Of a stretch of 64,000 nt of DNA, positions 40,643 to 50,947 are shown piece after piece. Numbering within the stretch: the first letter of the stretch is position 1; the number at the start of each line of letters is the position of its first letter. The DNA is taken from NCBI GenBank assembly GCA_035308365.1, contig DATGGU010000160.1, forward strand, positions 1 to 64,000, given 5' to 3'. The notes below the pieces were generated by a model. That model saw nothing but the letters and a program-made list of their open reading frames with translations. It had not been told where the DNA came from and did no database searches. This stretch comes from PALSA-505 sp035308365. GTDB taxonomy: Bacteria > Actinomycetota > Actinomycetes > Streptosporangiales > Streptosporangiaceae. The translations under genes and the position numbers were made by a program.

Positions 40643-41593
40643 CTATAGCCAGTCACGTAGTTCCCAGAGCAACGGGTAATAATGCAAGGCCAGCCGGCGC
40701 CTCAGGTAAGGCGCGCCGGACGACCCCCCGGTGCCGGACTTCGTGCCGATCTGCCGTTCCACCATCGCCACATGGCGCGCCCGCCACAGGGCTGCCAGCT
40801 CGTCGTGGGTAAGGAGGTCTTCGGAGAGCTGCCACAGGTCATCGTGCTCGGCTCGTCCCCTGGCGATGACCAGCAGCGAGGAAATGAGCTGCTCGTCGTC
40901 GCCGGTGGGCAGGCCGCGCGCCCGCAGCAGGTCCACGAACCCGTCCCACAGCGACGGCTCGGCCAGCCGGGCGGTGAGCCGCCCCTGCTCCGCCTCGGAG
41001 AGCACACGGAACCGGGCCAGGTAGCCGGGATCCTTGGCGCCGGAGAGGAACTCCAGCTCACGGAACTGGACCGACTGGAAGCCGCTGGCCGGCGCGAGCG
41101 TGGACCGGAAGTCGAGGAAGTCCTGCGGAGTCATCGTCTCCAGGATCTCGACCTGGGCGACGAGCAGCCGCTCGATCGCGTGTACCCGGCGCAGCAGGTG
41201 CCTGGCCTGCCACGGCCGGCCCGCCAGCATCTCGTCCCTGGCCGCGCCGATCTCGTTCAGCAGTTGCTTGAACCACAGCTCGTAGACCTGGTGGACGGTG
41301 ATGAACAGCAACTCGTCGTGGGCGGGCGGCTCGGCCTGCGGGATCTGCTGGCTGAGCAGCTCGGGAAGACGCAGGTAGCTGCTGTAGGTGAGCCGGCCAC
41401 CCTCTTCGCCGAAGCTGCGGGACCTGGCTCGCCCGTCTGTCTGTGCGGACTGTCCATCGGCCGCGGGATCGCCGCGGCCTGGCCGCGTGTCCTGATCCGG
41501 CGGGGATCCCTGGGCTGGCTGCGGCGGCCCGGGCTGCCGCGGCCCGTTGCCGGGCGCCGGCATGGCCGCACCACGCCTTTGTGGTGATGTCAC
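40643..41593 (-). CDS. kynA: Tryptophan 2,3-dioxygenase
   Basis: I prefer the GTG at 41593: a TATCCT promoter-like element lies 10 nt upstream and would fall inside the frame if the ATG at 41620 were used. About 65 Pro/Arg-rich residues precede the domain. The catalytic domain shows LTYSSYLRLPELLSQQ, HDELLFITVHQVYELWFKQLL (haem-ligand and substrate region), RELEFLSGAKDP and the C-terminal HVAMVERQIGTKSGTGGSSGAPYL. It opens the indole ring in the kynurenine pathway. Coupling with glutamate dehydrogenase suggests shared use in amino-acid catabolism. Confidence 0.92.
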   Translation of the reverse strand: MTSPQRRGAAMPAPGNGPRQPGPPQPAQGSPPDQDTRPGRGDPAADGQSAQTDGRARSRSFGEEGGRLTYSSYLRLPELLSQQIPQAEPPAHDELLFITVHQVYELWFKQLLNEIGAARDEMLAGRPWQARHLLRRVHAIERLLVAQVEILETMTPQDFLDFRSTLAPASGFQSVQFRELEFLSGAKDPGYLARFRVLSEAEQGRLTARLAEPSLWDGFVDLLRARGLPTGDDEQLISSLLVIARGRAEHDDLWQLSEDLLTHDELAALWRARHVAMVERQIGTKSGTGGSSGAPYLRRRLALHYYPLLWELRDWL

Positions 41594-41742
41594 GGTGCCC
41601 CCAAGGATAACTCGGCACATCTACCAGGGCCTGAAGCGGTGGGTGGATCCCGGCTGTCCTAACAGTTCCGTGACCTGGTCGAGACCTGGCTCCGTCAAAG
41701 AGCGATGCTCAGACGGCACGCCGCCGCTGATTCGTGCTGCCG

Positions 41743-41772
41743 GTAATTATTTGACGGCTAATTATTTGACGG
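41743..41772. repeat. 15-bp tandem duplication that repeats the HAD gene's stop codon
   Basis: TAATTATTTGACGGC occurs twice in tandem (41743-41757, 41758-41772). On the minus strand each copy reads Ala-Val-Lys-stop, so the last codons and stop of the HAD gene are duplicated. Confidence 0.85.
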
Positions 41773-42493
41773 CGCGTTCCGGCCTGGTCAGGATGTCGAT
41801 GGCGCGCACAACGGCCTCCGTGTCGGCCAGTCCGTCCAGCACGGCGTCCGCGCCAGCCGTGGCCAGCTCGGAATGGGCGGCCCGGCCGCTGGCCACCGCG
41901 ATCGACCGGGCGCCGCCGATCCGTGCGGCCTCCACGTCCCGGGGCGAATCGCCGATGTAGACGGTGGCCGGTTCGCTGAAGGTGACCCGCCGCGCCTGCG
42001 CCGCGCGGGACCGGGCCACCTGCAGCAGCGTCCCCTTCGGGTAGACCTCGGAACCGTAGCCGCCGATCGTGAAGTCGACCAGCGTGTCCAGCCCGAAGGC
42101 ACGCAACTTGGTGATCGCGTTGGGTTTGATCGTCCCGGTGAGCACGGTCTGCACCACACCGGGCAGGCGGCCCACCGCGACCAGCGCCTCCCTGGCGCCG
42201 GGCAGCATCCGGCCCTTCTGCGTCAGCTGGCCGGCCCGCTGGCCGAACGCCGTGGCCAGCGCCTCGGTGTAGTCGGCGAGCAGGCGCTGCGCGTCATCGG
42301 GGTTGACCGGCTCCGCCGAGTTCAGGGCCAGCGCGTCGAAGAACATCTCCGAGTCGGTCCGGCCGGCCGTCTGCGGCAGCCGTACCAGTGGGCGCCCGGT
42401 GACCTGCCGGAACGCTTCGGCACAGGCGTCGCGCGTGACCTGCCCGACGTCAACCAGGGTCAGATCGATGTTCCACAGGACGAGGCGGTGAAT
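41762..42493 (-). CDS. HAD-superfamily protein with Asn at the nucleophile position and apparent ATT start
   Basis: GGAGG is followed by 6 nt and ATT CAC CGC CTC GTC (IHRLVLWNIDLTLVD). No ATG, GTG or TTG in this frame lies near. The first upstream ATG (42718) adds 75 residues without family character, so a start at ATT is likely. The 243 residues show a HAD cap and Rossmann core: motif I LVLWNIDLTLVD (usual first Asp is Asn8), motif II TVLTGTIKPNAITKL, and motif IV YIGDSPRDVEAARIGG. Hydrolase activity needs the first Asp, so catalysis is uncertain. The substrate is unknown. Confidence 0.75.
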   Translation of the reverse strand: MHRLVLWNIDLTLVDVGQVTRDACAEAFRQVTGRPLVRLPQTAGRTDSEMFFDALALNSAEPVNPDDAQRLLADYTEALATAFGQRAGQLTQKGRMLPGAREALVAVGRLPGVVQTVLTGTIKPNAITKLRAFGLDTLVDFTIGGYGSEVYPKGTLLQVARSRAAQARRVTFSEPATVYIGDSPRDVEAARIGGARSIAVASGRAAHSELATAGADAVLDGLADTEAVVRAIDILTRPERAVK

Positions 42494-42737
42494 GGCGGGC
42501 CTCCGGCGCTGGCAAAGACACGAACGGGCGGGGTCAACGCTATCCGGGCTGGCACCGCGGTAATGCCAAACCGGCCTGGCGCGACCAGGAGGCTTATTCA
42601 GAACCTCCGGGTGATCAGCCAGCTGCCGCAGCTCACAAGCCTGGTGGCAAGGCCGCTGGCCGGTTTTGAATAAGTCTCCAGAGCAGATCAGGATGAGCCC
42701 GGACAGTGATACCGGCACCTGAACATCGGAGGTTCAC

Positions 42738-43238
42738 ATGCTCGGCACACCCGCTCGCTCTTTCCTGTCCCTGGTCGCGGCCGCCTTAGCGCTCGCCGCC
42801 GCCTCCCCCGCCGGGGCCACTGTGCGCCCGGCCCGGGATCCCATCCCGATCGGCCATGACCAGTACTTCAAGGGCCTGGTCGACAACCACCCACCAGGCC
42901 AGGCGATCATCTTCATGTCCTTGACGTCCTGCACGCCGGGGGCCACGACCGGCCACCCGCTCGGCGGCCAGCCAGTCGAGGTGCAGACCACGTCCCCGGT
43001 GAGCACGCAAGACGTCGGCTATACCGGCACCGACGGCGACAGCATCGGGGCGACGGCCGGCCCGGTTTCCCCGGCGAACGTGATCCTGAAATTCACCAGC
43101 TACTTCGTGCCGCAGGACCTGCCAACCACCATTACCCTGCCGTGCTCGGGGAACGGTGAGATGGACTTCATCCCGGCACCGCACAGCTCCAACGCGATAA
43201 CCGCCGTCCTGCCAGTGACCTTCGAGGTCCAGCCCTAG
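42738..43238 (+). CDS. Secreted hypothetical protein
   Basis: The ATG at 42738 has GGAGG 6 nt upstream. A signal peptide (MLGTPARSFLSLVAAALALAAASPAGA) is cleaved near ATV. The 140-residue mature protein is rich in Pro, Thr and Gly and has two cysteines (SLTSCTPGA and LPCSGNGE) likely forming a disulfide in a beta-sandwich-like domain. No known family is recognised. It is divergent from the HAD gene and convergent with the PBP gene. Confidence 0.65.
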   Translation: MLGTPARSFLSLVAAALALAAASPAGATVRPARDPIPIGHDQYFKGLVDNHPPGQAIIFMSLTSCTPGATTGHPLGGQPVEVQTTSPVSTQDVGYTGTDGDSIGATAGPVSPANVILKFTSYFVPQDLPTTITLPCSGNGEMDFIPAPHSSNAITAVLPVTFEVQP

Positions 43239-43249
43239 ACGGCGCTTCC

Positions 43250-43298
43250 AGGCCGCATCCGTGAGACTGTGACCGGCCGCGGATGCGGCCTCACAGTC
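43250..43298. terminator. Two overlapping, mutually exclusive hairpins between convergent genes
   Basis: Stem A: AGGCCGCATCCG (43250-43261) with CGGATGCGGCCT (43280-43291), 12 bp. Stem B: GACTGTGA (43265-43272) with TCACAGTC (43291-43298), 8 bp. They share base 43291 and stem B's left arm lies in loop A. The element separates the secreted-protein gene from the PBP gene, whose stop codon lies in arm B. Confidence 0.6.
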
Positions 43299-45294
43299 CG
43301 CGCAGGAACGCGTTGGCGATCGGCCCGGCGCTGTTGGCACCGAAGCCACCGCCCTCGACCAGCACCGCGAACGCCACGTCACCCCGGTAACCGATGAACC
43401 AGCCGTGCGCGGGCGGGTTGGGACCCGAACCGTACTCGGCCGTTCCCGTCTTGCCGTAGACACCGGGCGGGAAGCCGACCGAGGCCGCGGTGCCCCTGGT
43501 GACCACCGCCTGCATCATCGGCCGCAGCGTGTCCAGGATGCCGGCCGCAATGGCGTGCGGGCTGGCCGTCTGCCGCGGCGCGGGGCTGGTGACCAGAACC
43601 GGCGGCCGCCAGGTACCGGCGTCGATGGCCGCCGCCTCGGCCGCCTGGCTGAGCGGGTTGACCAGGTCGGTCCCCTGGCCGAAGGCGTCGGCGGCCAGGT
43701 CGACCTGAGTGTGCGGCGTGCTGAACTTGCCGAGCACAGCCGGGATGCCGAGCGCGGGCTGGGCGTTGTAGCCGAAGGTCGTGGCCATGGAGGCAAGCGC
43801 GGGACCGTCAAGGCGCTGGGTGGCGAGCAGGGCGAACGTGGTGTTGCACGAGATGGCGAAGGCGTTCAGCAGGCTGGTCGAGCCGAGCTGTTCGTTGTTG
43901 TCGTTGTGGAACACCCGGCCGTCGATTGTCACCTGGCTGGGGCACTGCACCGCGCTGGACGGGGTCATGCCCTTCCCAGCCAGGGCGGACCCGGTCACGA
44001 TCTTGAAGGTCGACCCGGGTGGGAAGATCCCTTCCAGCGCCCGGTCGAACCCGCCGGGGCGCTCCACCACGGCCAGTATCCGGCCGGTGGACGGCTGGAT
44101 GGCCACCATGTCCACCGGCTTGGATGTGTGCGCGGACGACACCGCCCGCGACGCGGCGAGCTGGTCGTGCATGTCGAGGCTGGTATGGACGGGCGTGCCC
44201 GGGACGGCGGCGAACTTGGCCGCCGTCGCGTCGATCCGCTTGCCCGGCCCCTGGATCCGGATGGTCAGCGACGGCCGCCCGGCCAGTTGTGCCTGATAAG
44301 TCTGCTCGATCCCGCCCTCGCCGATCAGGTCACCGGCGGCGTATGGCTCCCCGAGCGCCTTGGCCTGCTTGGCGGTGGCCCGCACCACCTCGCCGGTCAG
44401 CAGCGAGATCGACCCGGACTCGGCCTGCACCTGCGGCGAGCTGAGCACGGCCCCGTCCGCCGACAAAATGGAGGCCCTGGCAGGCCAGGCGGCGCTGAGC
44501 GTGAACCGCTCACCGGCCCGCAACCCCGGGTAGATGGCGGCCGGGCTCCAGTTCACCCACCACTGGCGGTTACGCCGTACCAGCGCCAGACTGCCACGAT
44601 AGGTCCAGACATGCCCGCTGATCAGGTCGGCCGTGGCCGTGAACGACGCCTGGGTGGCTCCGCCCGCGCTGCTCACCGCACCCAGCGACAGACGGATGCG
44701 GCGGATGCCGGCCTCCGCCGCCACCTGCTTCAGCGGCCCGGCCACCCCGCCGCTCGGCACGCCCACGCTCACCTTGTCCATGGCCGGGTAGTCACCGCGC
44801 TGCCAGGCTGCCAGGTACGTGCTCGCGGTCTGCTGCGGGCTGCCGTGCGTGCGCAGCAGGAAGTAGGCGCCCGCCCCGGCGCCGGCGCCGGCCACCAGGA
44901 CGACAGCGACGACGATCGCGATCGTGCGCCGCCGGCTCCCACCGCGCCGCCCACCACCGCGACCACGGCCGTCATACTCGCCCGAGGTGTGGTACCGGCC
45001 TGGCGGGTCCTCACGTTGTGGCCGGTAGTAGCTGTCCAACGGGTCCTGGCTGCTGCCGGGTGGGTACTGGCGGCCCGGCGGATGCTGGCCTTCCGCCTGG
45101 TACTGGCCGCGCAGCGAGCGCAGGCCGCCCAGCGAGTAATGCTCGTCCGTTGGGTGGTCGTCTGACCGGCCCGGCGGGTACTGGCCGCCGGGCGGATGCT
45201 GGCCTTCATATGGGTCAGGCGTGGATCGGTCGTGCATGACGTGGCGCCGCTCCCGATTGCCCGCGCGCGGCCCTGGCACCGGCCGCGCGTACAT
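43291..45294 (-). CDS. Penicillin-binding protein, MecA_N type, intact transpeptidase
   Basis: I start at ATG 45294 (MYARPVPGPRAGNRE), preceded by AAGGGG. The 667-residue protein has a cytoplasmic tail with PPGxQYPPG repeats, a TM helix (about 124-147), the MecA_N/NTF2-like domain, the dimerisation region and a transpeptidase domain. Catalytic motifs are intact: S428-TFK in FPPGSTFKIV, S482-C-N in AISCNTTF and KTG in VYGKTGTAEYG. It would cross-link peptidoglycan at the membrane outer face. It is the clear paralogue of the motif-less protein encoded at 29153-31510. Confidence 0.9.
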   Translation of the reverse strand: MYARPVPGPRAGNRERRHVMHDRSTPDPYEGQHPPGGQYPPGRSDDHPTDEHYSLGGLRSLRGQYQAEGQHPPGRQYPPGSSQDPLDSYYRPQREDPPGRYHTSGEYDGRGRGGGRRGGSRRRTIAIVVAVVLVAGAGAGAGAYFLLRTHGSPQQTASTYLAAWQRGDYPAMDKVSVGVPSGGVAGPLKQVAAEAGIRRIRLSLGAVSSAGGATQASFTATADLISGHVWTYRGSLALVRRNRQWWVNWSPAAIYPGLRAGERFTLSAAWPARASILSADGAVLSSPQVQAESGSISLLTGEVVRATAKQAKALGEPYAAGDLIGEGGIEQTYQAQLAGRPSLTIRIQGPGKRIDATAAKFAAVPGTPVHTSLDMHDQLAASRAVSSAHTSKPVDMVAIQPSTGRILAVVERPGGFDRALEGIFPPGSTFKIVTGSALAGKGMTPSSAVQCPSQVTIDGRVFHNDNNEQLGSTSLLNAFAISCNTTFALLATQRLDGPALASMATTFGYNAQPALGIPAVLGKFSTPHTQVDLAADAFGQGTDLVNPLSQAAEAAAIDAGTWRPPVLVTSPAPRQTASPHAIAAGILDTLRPMMQAVVTRGTAASVGFPPGVYGKTGTAEYGSGPNPPAHGWFIGYRGDVAFAVLVEGGGFGANSAGPIANAFLRGL

Positions 45295-45526
45295 CGGTTC
45301 CCCTTGCCTGGGCCAGCGTATGCGCCCACGCAGGTGCTTCAGGCACCAGTCCCAGATCGGCAGGTTTCGTTTTGGTCTCGTCCGGCCGGTTCCGGTTGGC
45401 AACGGATCGGCTGCGACTTCCAGGATTCTGGATCCAGGTAACCGAAATCCCGGCACCGCCGTCTTCGGTGAGGAAAGTTCAGTTCCCGGCGATCGCCGGC
45501 ACGTCACCAACCTTAAGTCCCGCAAT

Positions 45527-45745
45527 GTGACGCCGATCACGATCGCCACCAACACCGTGGGAAAGCCGATCCCGGTAGGGCGCCGGCCGACGGAGATCGC
45601 GATCACGCCGGACGGGAAGACCGCCTACGTCAGCGACTCGTGGCAAAGAGGGGTGACGCCGATCACGATCGCCACCAACACTGCGGGAAAGCCCATCAAG
45701 CTCGGCCACTTCCCCGGGCTCATCGCGATCACCCCGGCCGGGTGA
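45527..45745 (+). pseudogene. Remnant of a YVTN beta-propeller repeat protein
   Basis: Two 42-residue repeats are in frame, starting at 45527 and 45653: VTPITIATNTVGKPI and VTPITIATNTAGKPI, followed by RPTEIAITPDGKTAYVSD in the first and PGLIAITPAG-stop in the second. The DNA copies are almost identical over 45 bp. YVTN/YncE proteins have about seven such blades after a signal peptide; only one and a half are left and no start or ribosome site fits. Confidence 0.65.
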
Positions 45746-45767
45746 CCGCCTCAATCGACAACTCTTA

Positions 45768-45799
45768 AGCAGCGCGGGGGCACGTGCCCCCGCGCTGCT
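45768..45799. terminator. 32-bp perfect palindrome (terminator hairpin) downstream of pruA
   Basis: AGCAGCGCGGGGGCAC is followed immediately by its exact reverse complement. It lies between the YVTN remnant and the leftward pruA stop at 45814. A stem of up to 14 bp in either transcript makes it a probable bidirectional terminator, though U-tracts are absent. Confidence 0.65.
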
Positions 45800-45813
45800 C
45801 AGGTGTCTGAAGT

Positions 45814-47442
<1,629 letters not shown>

Positions 47443-47528
47443 GACATTCTCCTGGGTGCTATCCGGCATCTTCGGCGGCAATACCCCATCGTCGCACGGC
47501 CCGCACGGGGCGACGGCAGGCTCCGGGA

Positions 47529-48023
47529 TCAGTCGAACAAGTAGGGCAACTCCTGGACGGCATACCAGAGCAGCTCATTCCCCTCGGCGCCGTCCACGAT
47601 GAACTTGGCGCCGTCGTCGCCCTGGTCGGCGGCGGGGAGGGCGGCCACGGCGGCCCGGACGTCCACGGCGGCGGCCGGGTCGTCGATGTGCGCGCAGGCC
47701 AGCCTGGCGACCGGAACGGCGGCCCTGACCAGCACAGCGGCGGGCTCGTCGGCGTAGCCGGCCGGGCTGACCTGCTCGTCGGGGACGTCGGCGGCCAGGG
47801 TGACCCGGCGGGGCGCCGCCTGTGCGTCGACCGAGAGCAATCGCAGTGAGGCGCGGGCGGCCACGCTCATCGCCGCATACTCCAGCTCCTCCTGATCGCC
47901 GCTCGCGTACCACTCGCGCAGCGCGGGCGTGACCGCGAACGCGGCCAGCGGCGGCGGACCGATCTCCCCCGACCGCAACGCCGTGGCAAGTGCCGGCATC
48001 GTCGATGCCAGGTAGATGCGCAT
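47529..48023 (-). CDS. Conserved actinobacterial protein, DUF6912-like
   Basis: A 164-residue protein with an ATG start. It begins MRIYLASTMPALATALRSGEIG, has AVTPALREWYASGDQEELEYAAMSVAARASLRLL in the middle and ends in GNELLWYAVQELPYLFD. These blocks are those of a small protein conserved near HAD and nuclease genes in actinobacteria, which I associate with DUF6912 from memory. No catalytic motif is visible. It is 2 nt from the vsr gene in the same direction, so the two form an operon. Confidence 0.6.
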   Translation of the reverse strand: MRIYLASTMPALATALRSGEIGPPPLAAFAVTPALREWYASGDQEELEYAAMSVAARASLRLLSVDAQAAPRRVTLAADVPDEQVSPAGYADEPAAVLVRAAVPVARLACAHIDDPAAAVDVRAAVAALPAADQGDDGAKFIVDGAEGNELLWYAVQELPYLFD

Positions 48024-48025
48024 GT

Positions 48026-48487
48026 CTAGGTTCCGTTCAGACGTTGCGGGTGCGCTGCCGCCAGGCCGCGTGGACCGACCGCCGCGACGACGGCCGCCAC
48101 GGCGGCCTCCAGGCTCTCGTGTTCCCAGACGCGGACCACGCTCCAGCCGGCCGTCGTCAGCATCTCGTCCGCCGCGCGGTCGCGCTCCACGGTCCTGCGC
48201 AGCTTGGGCGCCCAGTACCAGTCGTTGACCGCGGGGTTCCTGCCGTGTTCCGGGCAGGCATGCCAGAAGCAGCCGTCCACGAAGACGGCGACCCGGCGCG
48301 CGGTGAACGCGATGTCCGGCCGGACCCGCTGGCCGGTGTCCAGGTCGAGCCGGTAGTCCTTGCGGTACCGGTAGCCCAGCTTGTGCAGGGCCTGGCGCAG
48401 CAGGACCTCCGGCTTTGTGTCGGTCCGGCGAATGGCCCGCATGTTCGCGCTGCGCCCAGGGCTGGACGGGCGCGGGTAGTCCGCCAT
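48026..48487 (-). CDS. vsr: Very short patch repair (Vsr) endonuclease
   Basis: A 153-residue protein with the Vsr fold. It has the MRAIRRTDTKPEVLLRQALHKLGYRYR region, RPDIAFTARRVAVFVDGCFWHACPEHG (catalytic Asp and the zinc/active-site Cys-His group) and a C-terminal VVRVWEHE. It nicks T:G mismatches that arise by deamination of 5-methylcytosine. It usually neighbours a cytosine methyltransferase; none lies in this window. Confidence 0.92.
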   Translation of the reverse strand: MADYPRPSSPGRSANMRAIRRTDTKPEVLLRQALHKLGYRYRKDYRLDLDTGQRVRPDIAFTARRVAVFVDGCFWHACPEHGRNPAVNDWYWAPKLRRTVERDRAADEMLTTAGWSVVRVWEHESLEAAVAAVVAAVGPRGLAAAHPQRLNGT

Positions 48488-48551
48488 GCCCGCCTACGCT
48501 AGCCGTTCGGCGGCCCGGCGTGCGCGAGGTTCACGATTGGCTCCGGTGCCG

Positions 48552-49262
48552 TCAGCCCTTCAGGGGGAGGTTGAGCAGGCCGGCCAGGCGTGCGGTGGTG
48601 GCTATGGGGTCGCTGTGGTGCACGCCGGCCATGCCCAGGGCGGTCGCGGCGTCGACGTTCGCCTTGACGTCGTCGATGAAGACGCACTGCCGGGGGGTGA
48701 GGCCGAGCTGGGCGGCGGCGTGCCGGAAGATCTCCTCCTCGGGTTTGCGCATGCCGACTTCGGCCGAGATTACCCAGGCGTCGAACAGCTCGGGGAAGAC
48801 CTCGCGCGGGTAGTCGTTGTTCCCCCAGGAGTTGGACAGCAGGCAGGTCCGGATGCCGGCTCCGCGCAGTGTGCGCATCAGGTCGTACATGGCGGGGATG
48901 GGCTCACTGCCGGCGAACATCCGGTCGAGCAGGCCCTCGGCCGGCACCGGAGCCCCGTCGGTGCGGATCAGCCGGGCGGCGAGCTGCTGCTCGAATTCGG
49001 CCGGCTCGCCCAGGCCGCTCTCGAGCAGGTGGACCGGGTTGCCCCCGGGATCGCCCTCGTAGGCCTGGCTCAGCCAGGGGCGCATGACGGCGGCATAGCT
49101 GCGCTTGTCGATGAGATCGGCTTCGAGCCAGGCATTGACGGTGTCGGCGATCGGGTTGGTCAGCACACCGCCCCAGTCGGTGATGACACCGCGCAGCCCG
49201 CCGCCGTGCAGGCGTTCCTCGTGCGCCACCGGCGCCGCCTCGGGTAGCTCGTCCACAGCCAC
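48552..49262 (-). CDS. HAD-IA family hydrolase
   Basis: A 236-residue protein. The start is GTG at 49262, or the second GTG at 49256, which has TATCGT 6 nt upstream. Motif I is GVITDWGGVLTNP with the nucleophile Asp present. It also has SNSWGNNDYP (motif II), a Lys in GMRKPEEEIF, and CVFIDDVKANVDAA (motif IV). The size is that of phosphatases and epoxide-hydrolase N-domain-like HADs. The substrate is unknown. It is divergent from the CocE/S15 hydrolase gene. Confidence 0.88.
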   Translation of the reverse strand: MAVDELPEAAPVAHEERLHGGGLRGVITDWGGVLTNPIADTVNAWLEADLIDKRSYAAVMRPWLSQAYEGDPGGNPVHLLESGLGEPAEFEQQLAARLIRTDGAPVPAEGLLDRMFAGSEPIPAMYDLMRTLRGAGIRTCLLSNSWGNNDYPREVFPELFDAWVISAEVGMRKPEEEIFRHAAAQLGLTPRQCVFIDDVKANVDAATALGMAGVHHSDPIATTARLAGLLNLPLKG

Positions 49263-49298
49263 ACGATAATGCGCTGGGGGCGCCCTCGCAGGGCACGA

Positions 49299-49304
49299 TA
49301 ATGT
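49299..49304 (+). promoter_or_regulatory. -10 element of leaderless CocE-type gene
   Basis: TAATGT lies 8 nt before the ATG at 49313. The same decamer CACGATAATG occurs twice in this 50-bp divergent region (about 49263 and 49294). Confidence 0.45.
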
Positions 49305-49312
49305 CGGTGGTC

Positions 49313-50947
49313 ATGCCAGAACCCACGCGGCGCTTCAACATCCGGATCCCGATGCGGGACGACATCACGCTGTCCGCCGACCTGACCCTGCCCGAATCGC
49401 TCCCGGCCCCCGTGGTGGTGCTCAGGACGCCGTACGGAAAGTCGGGCGAACCGCAGTCGAAACGCGCCACGACGTTCGCCAAGGCCGGCTACGCCACCCT
49501 GTCGGTCGATGTGCGCGGGCGCGGCGACTCCGACGGGGAGTTCCAGCCGTACCGCAACGACGGGAAGGACGGTTTCGACGTCATCGAGTGGGCCGCGGCG
49601 CAGGACTGGTGCAACGGGGATGTGGCCACCCACGGCGGCAGCTACCTCGGCCGGGTCCAGTGGCTGACCGCGCTCGAACGCCCGCCCGCGCTGCGCGCGA
49701 TGGTGTGCATCGTCACGCCGAGCGACCCGTTCGTCGAGCACCCGACCGGCCTGCCGTCGCCCATGCAGATCAACTGGTACCGGCTGGTGGACGCCCGCGT
49801 CCCCCAGTACCGGGAGAACGTGGACTGGATGGAGGTCTACAAGCACCGGCCGCTGATGGCCATGGACGAGGCGGCCGGGTTCTTCTCACCGAACTGGCGG
49901 GAGGATCTCATCCACCGCACCCTGGACGAGTGGTGGGAGCCGGTGCGGTACCAGCACCGGATCGGCGAGATCGACCTGCCGGTGCTGCACATCTCCGGCT
50001 GGTACGACGACGAGCAGATCGGCACCCCGGCGAACTTCGCCTCGATGGTCGCGGCCGGACGGGCCGGGCAGCGGCTGCTGATGGGCCCGTGGGGTCACCA
50101 GGTCAACACCACCCGCACGCTCGGCGAGGTGGACTTCGGCCCGCGGGCGCTCATCGACCTCGACGCCGCCGTGCTGGCCTTCCTCGACGAGCATGTGAAG
50201 GGCATCAAGCCCGGGACGCCGGCCGCTCCGGCCCGGATCTTCGTGATGGGGGTGAACGAGTGGCGGGACGAGCCGAGCTGGCCGCCGCCGTATGTGGCCG
50301 AGACGGCCATGTACCTGTCCAGCGAGGGCTCGGCGAACAGCCTGAACGGTGACGGGCGGCTGACCACGGCGGCGCCGGCCGCCGGCCAGCCCGCCGACAT
50401 GTGGGTGCACGACCCGGACCGGCCGGTGCCGTTCATCACCGAGGCCAGCAGCGCCCAGATCGGCGGCCCCGACGACTACCACGGCGTCGAGACCCGCGGC
50501 GATGTGCTGGTCTACACCAGCGACCCGCTGACCGAGCCGGCCGAGATCATCGGCCCGGTGCGGCTCATCGCGCACGTGGCGACCTCGGCCGCCGATACCG
50601 ACGTCATGGCCAAGCTGATCGACGTGCACCCGAACGGCTTCGCGCAACGGCTCTGCGACGGCATGGTCCGGCTGCGGTACCGGAACGGCTTCGGCCGCGA
50701 GGACTTCATCACGCCCGGCAAGGTGTATGAGGTCAGCATCGTGATGTGGGACACGTGCGTGCGGCTGGAGCCGGGCCACCGGCTGCGGCTCGACATCGCC
50801 TCGTCGGCCTTCCCGAAGGTGGACGTGAACCTGGGAACCGGTGGCGACATGGTGACCGAGACCAAGGGCGTCATCGCACACAACGAGATCTGGCACACCC
50901 CGGCCAGGCCGTCCCGCCTGCTGCTGCACACCAGGCAGCCGGTCTAA
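49313..50947 (+). CDS. CocE/NonD family hydrolase (X-Pro dipeptidyl-peptidase, S15-like)
   Basis: A 544-residue protein. The ATG at 49313 fits a leaderless start; an ATG four codons upstream lies inside the promoter. The alpha/beta-hydrolase domain has VVVLRTPYGKSG, DVRGRGDSDGEF, the nucleophile Ser in THGGSYLGRVQW and ISGWYDDE with the acid residue. The C-terminal jelly-roll domain (about 340-540) ends in RLRLDIASSAFPKVDVN. The family hydrolyses acyl esters, cocaine or X-Pro peptides. No signal peptide is present. It is convergent with the MFS gene, overlapping by 4 nt. Confidence 0.9.
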   Translation: MPEPTRRFNIRIPMRDDITLSADLTLPESLPAPVVVLRTPYGKSGEPQSKRATTFAKAGYATLSVDVRGRGDSDGEFQPYRNDGKDGFDVIEWAAAQDWCNGDVATHGGSYLGRVQWLTALERPPALRAMVCIVTPSDPFVEHPTGLPSPMQINWYRLVDARVPQYRENVDWMEVYKHRPLMAMDEAAGFFSPNWREDLIHRTLDEWWEPVRYQHRIGEIDLPVLHISGWYDDEQIGTPANFASMVAAGRAGQRLLMGPWGHQVNTTRTLGEVDFGPRALIDLDAAVLAFLDEHVKGIKPGTPAAPARIFVMGVNEWRDEPSWPPPYVAETAMYLSSEGSANSLNGDGRLTTAAPAAGQPADMWVHDPDRPVPFITEASSAQIGGPDDYHGVETRGDVLVYTSDPLTEPAEIIGPVRLIAHVATSAADTDVMAKLIDVHPNGFAQRLCDGMVRLRYRNGFGREDFITPGKVYEVSIVMWDTCVRLEPGHRLRLDIASSAFPKVDVNLGTGGDMVTETKGVIAHNEIWHTPARPSRLLLHTRQPV

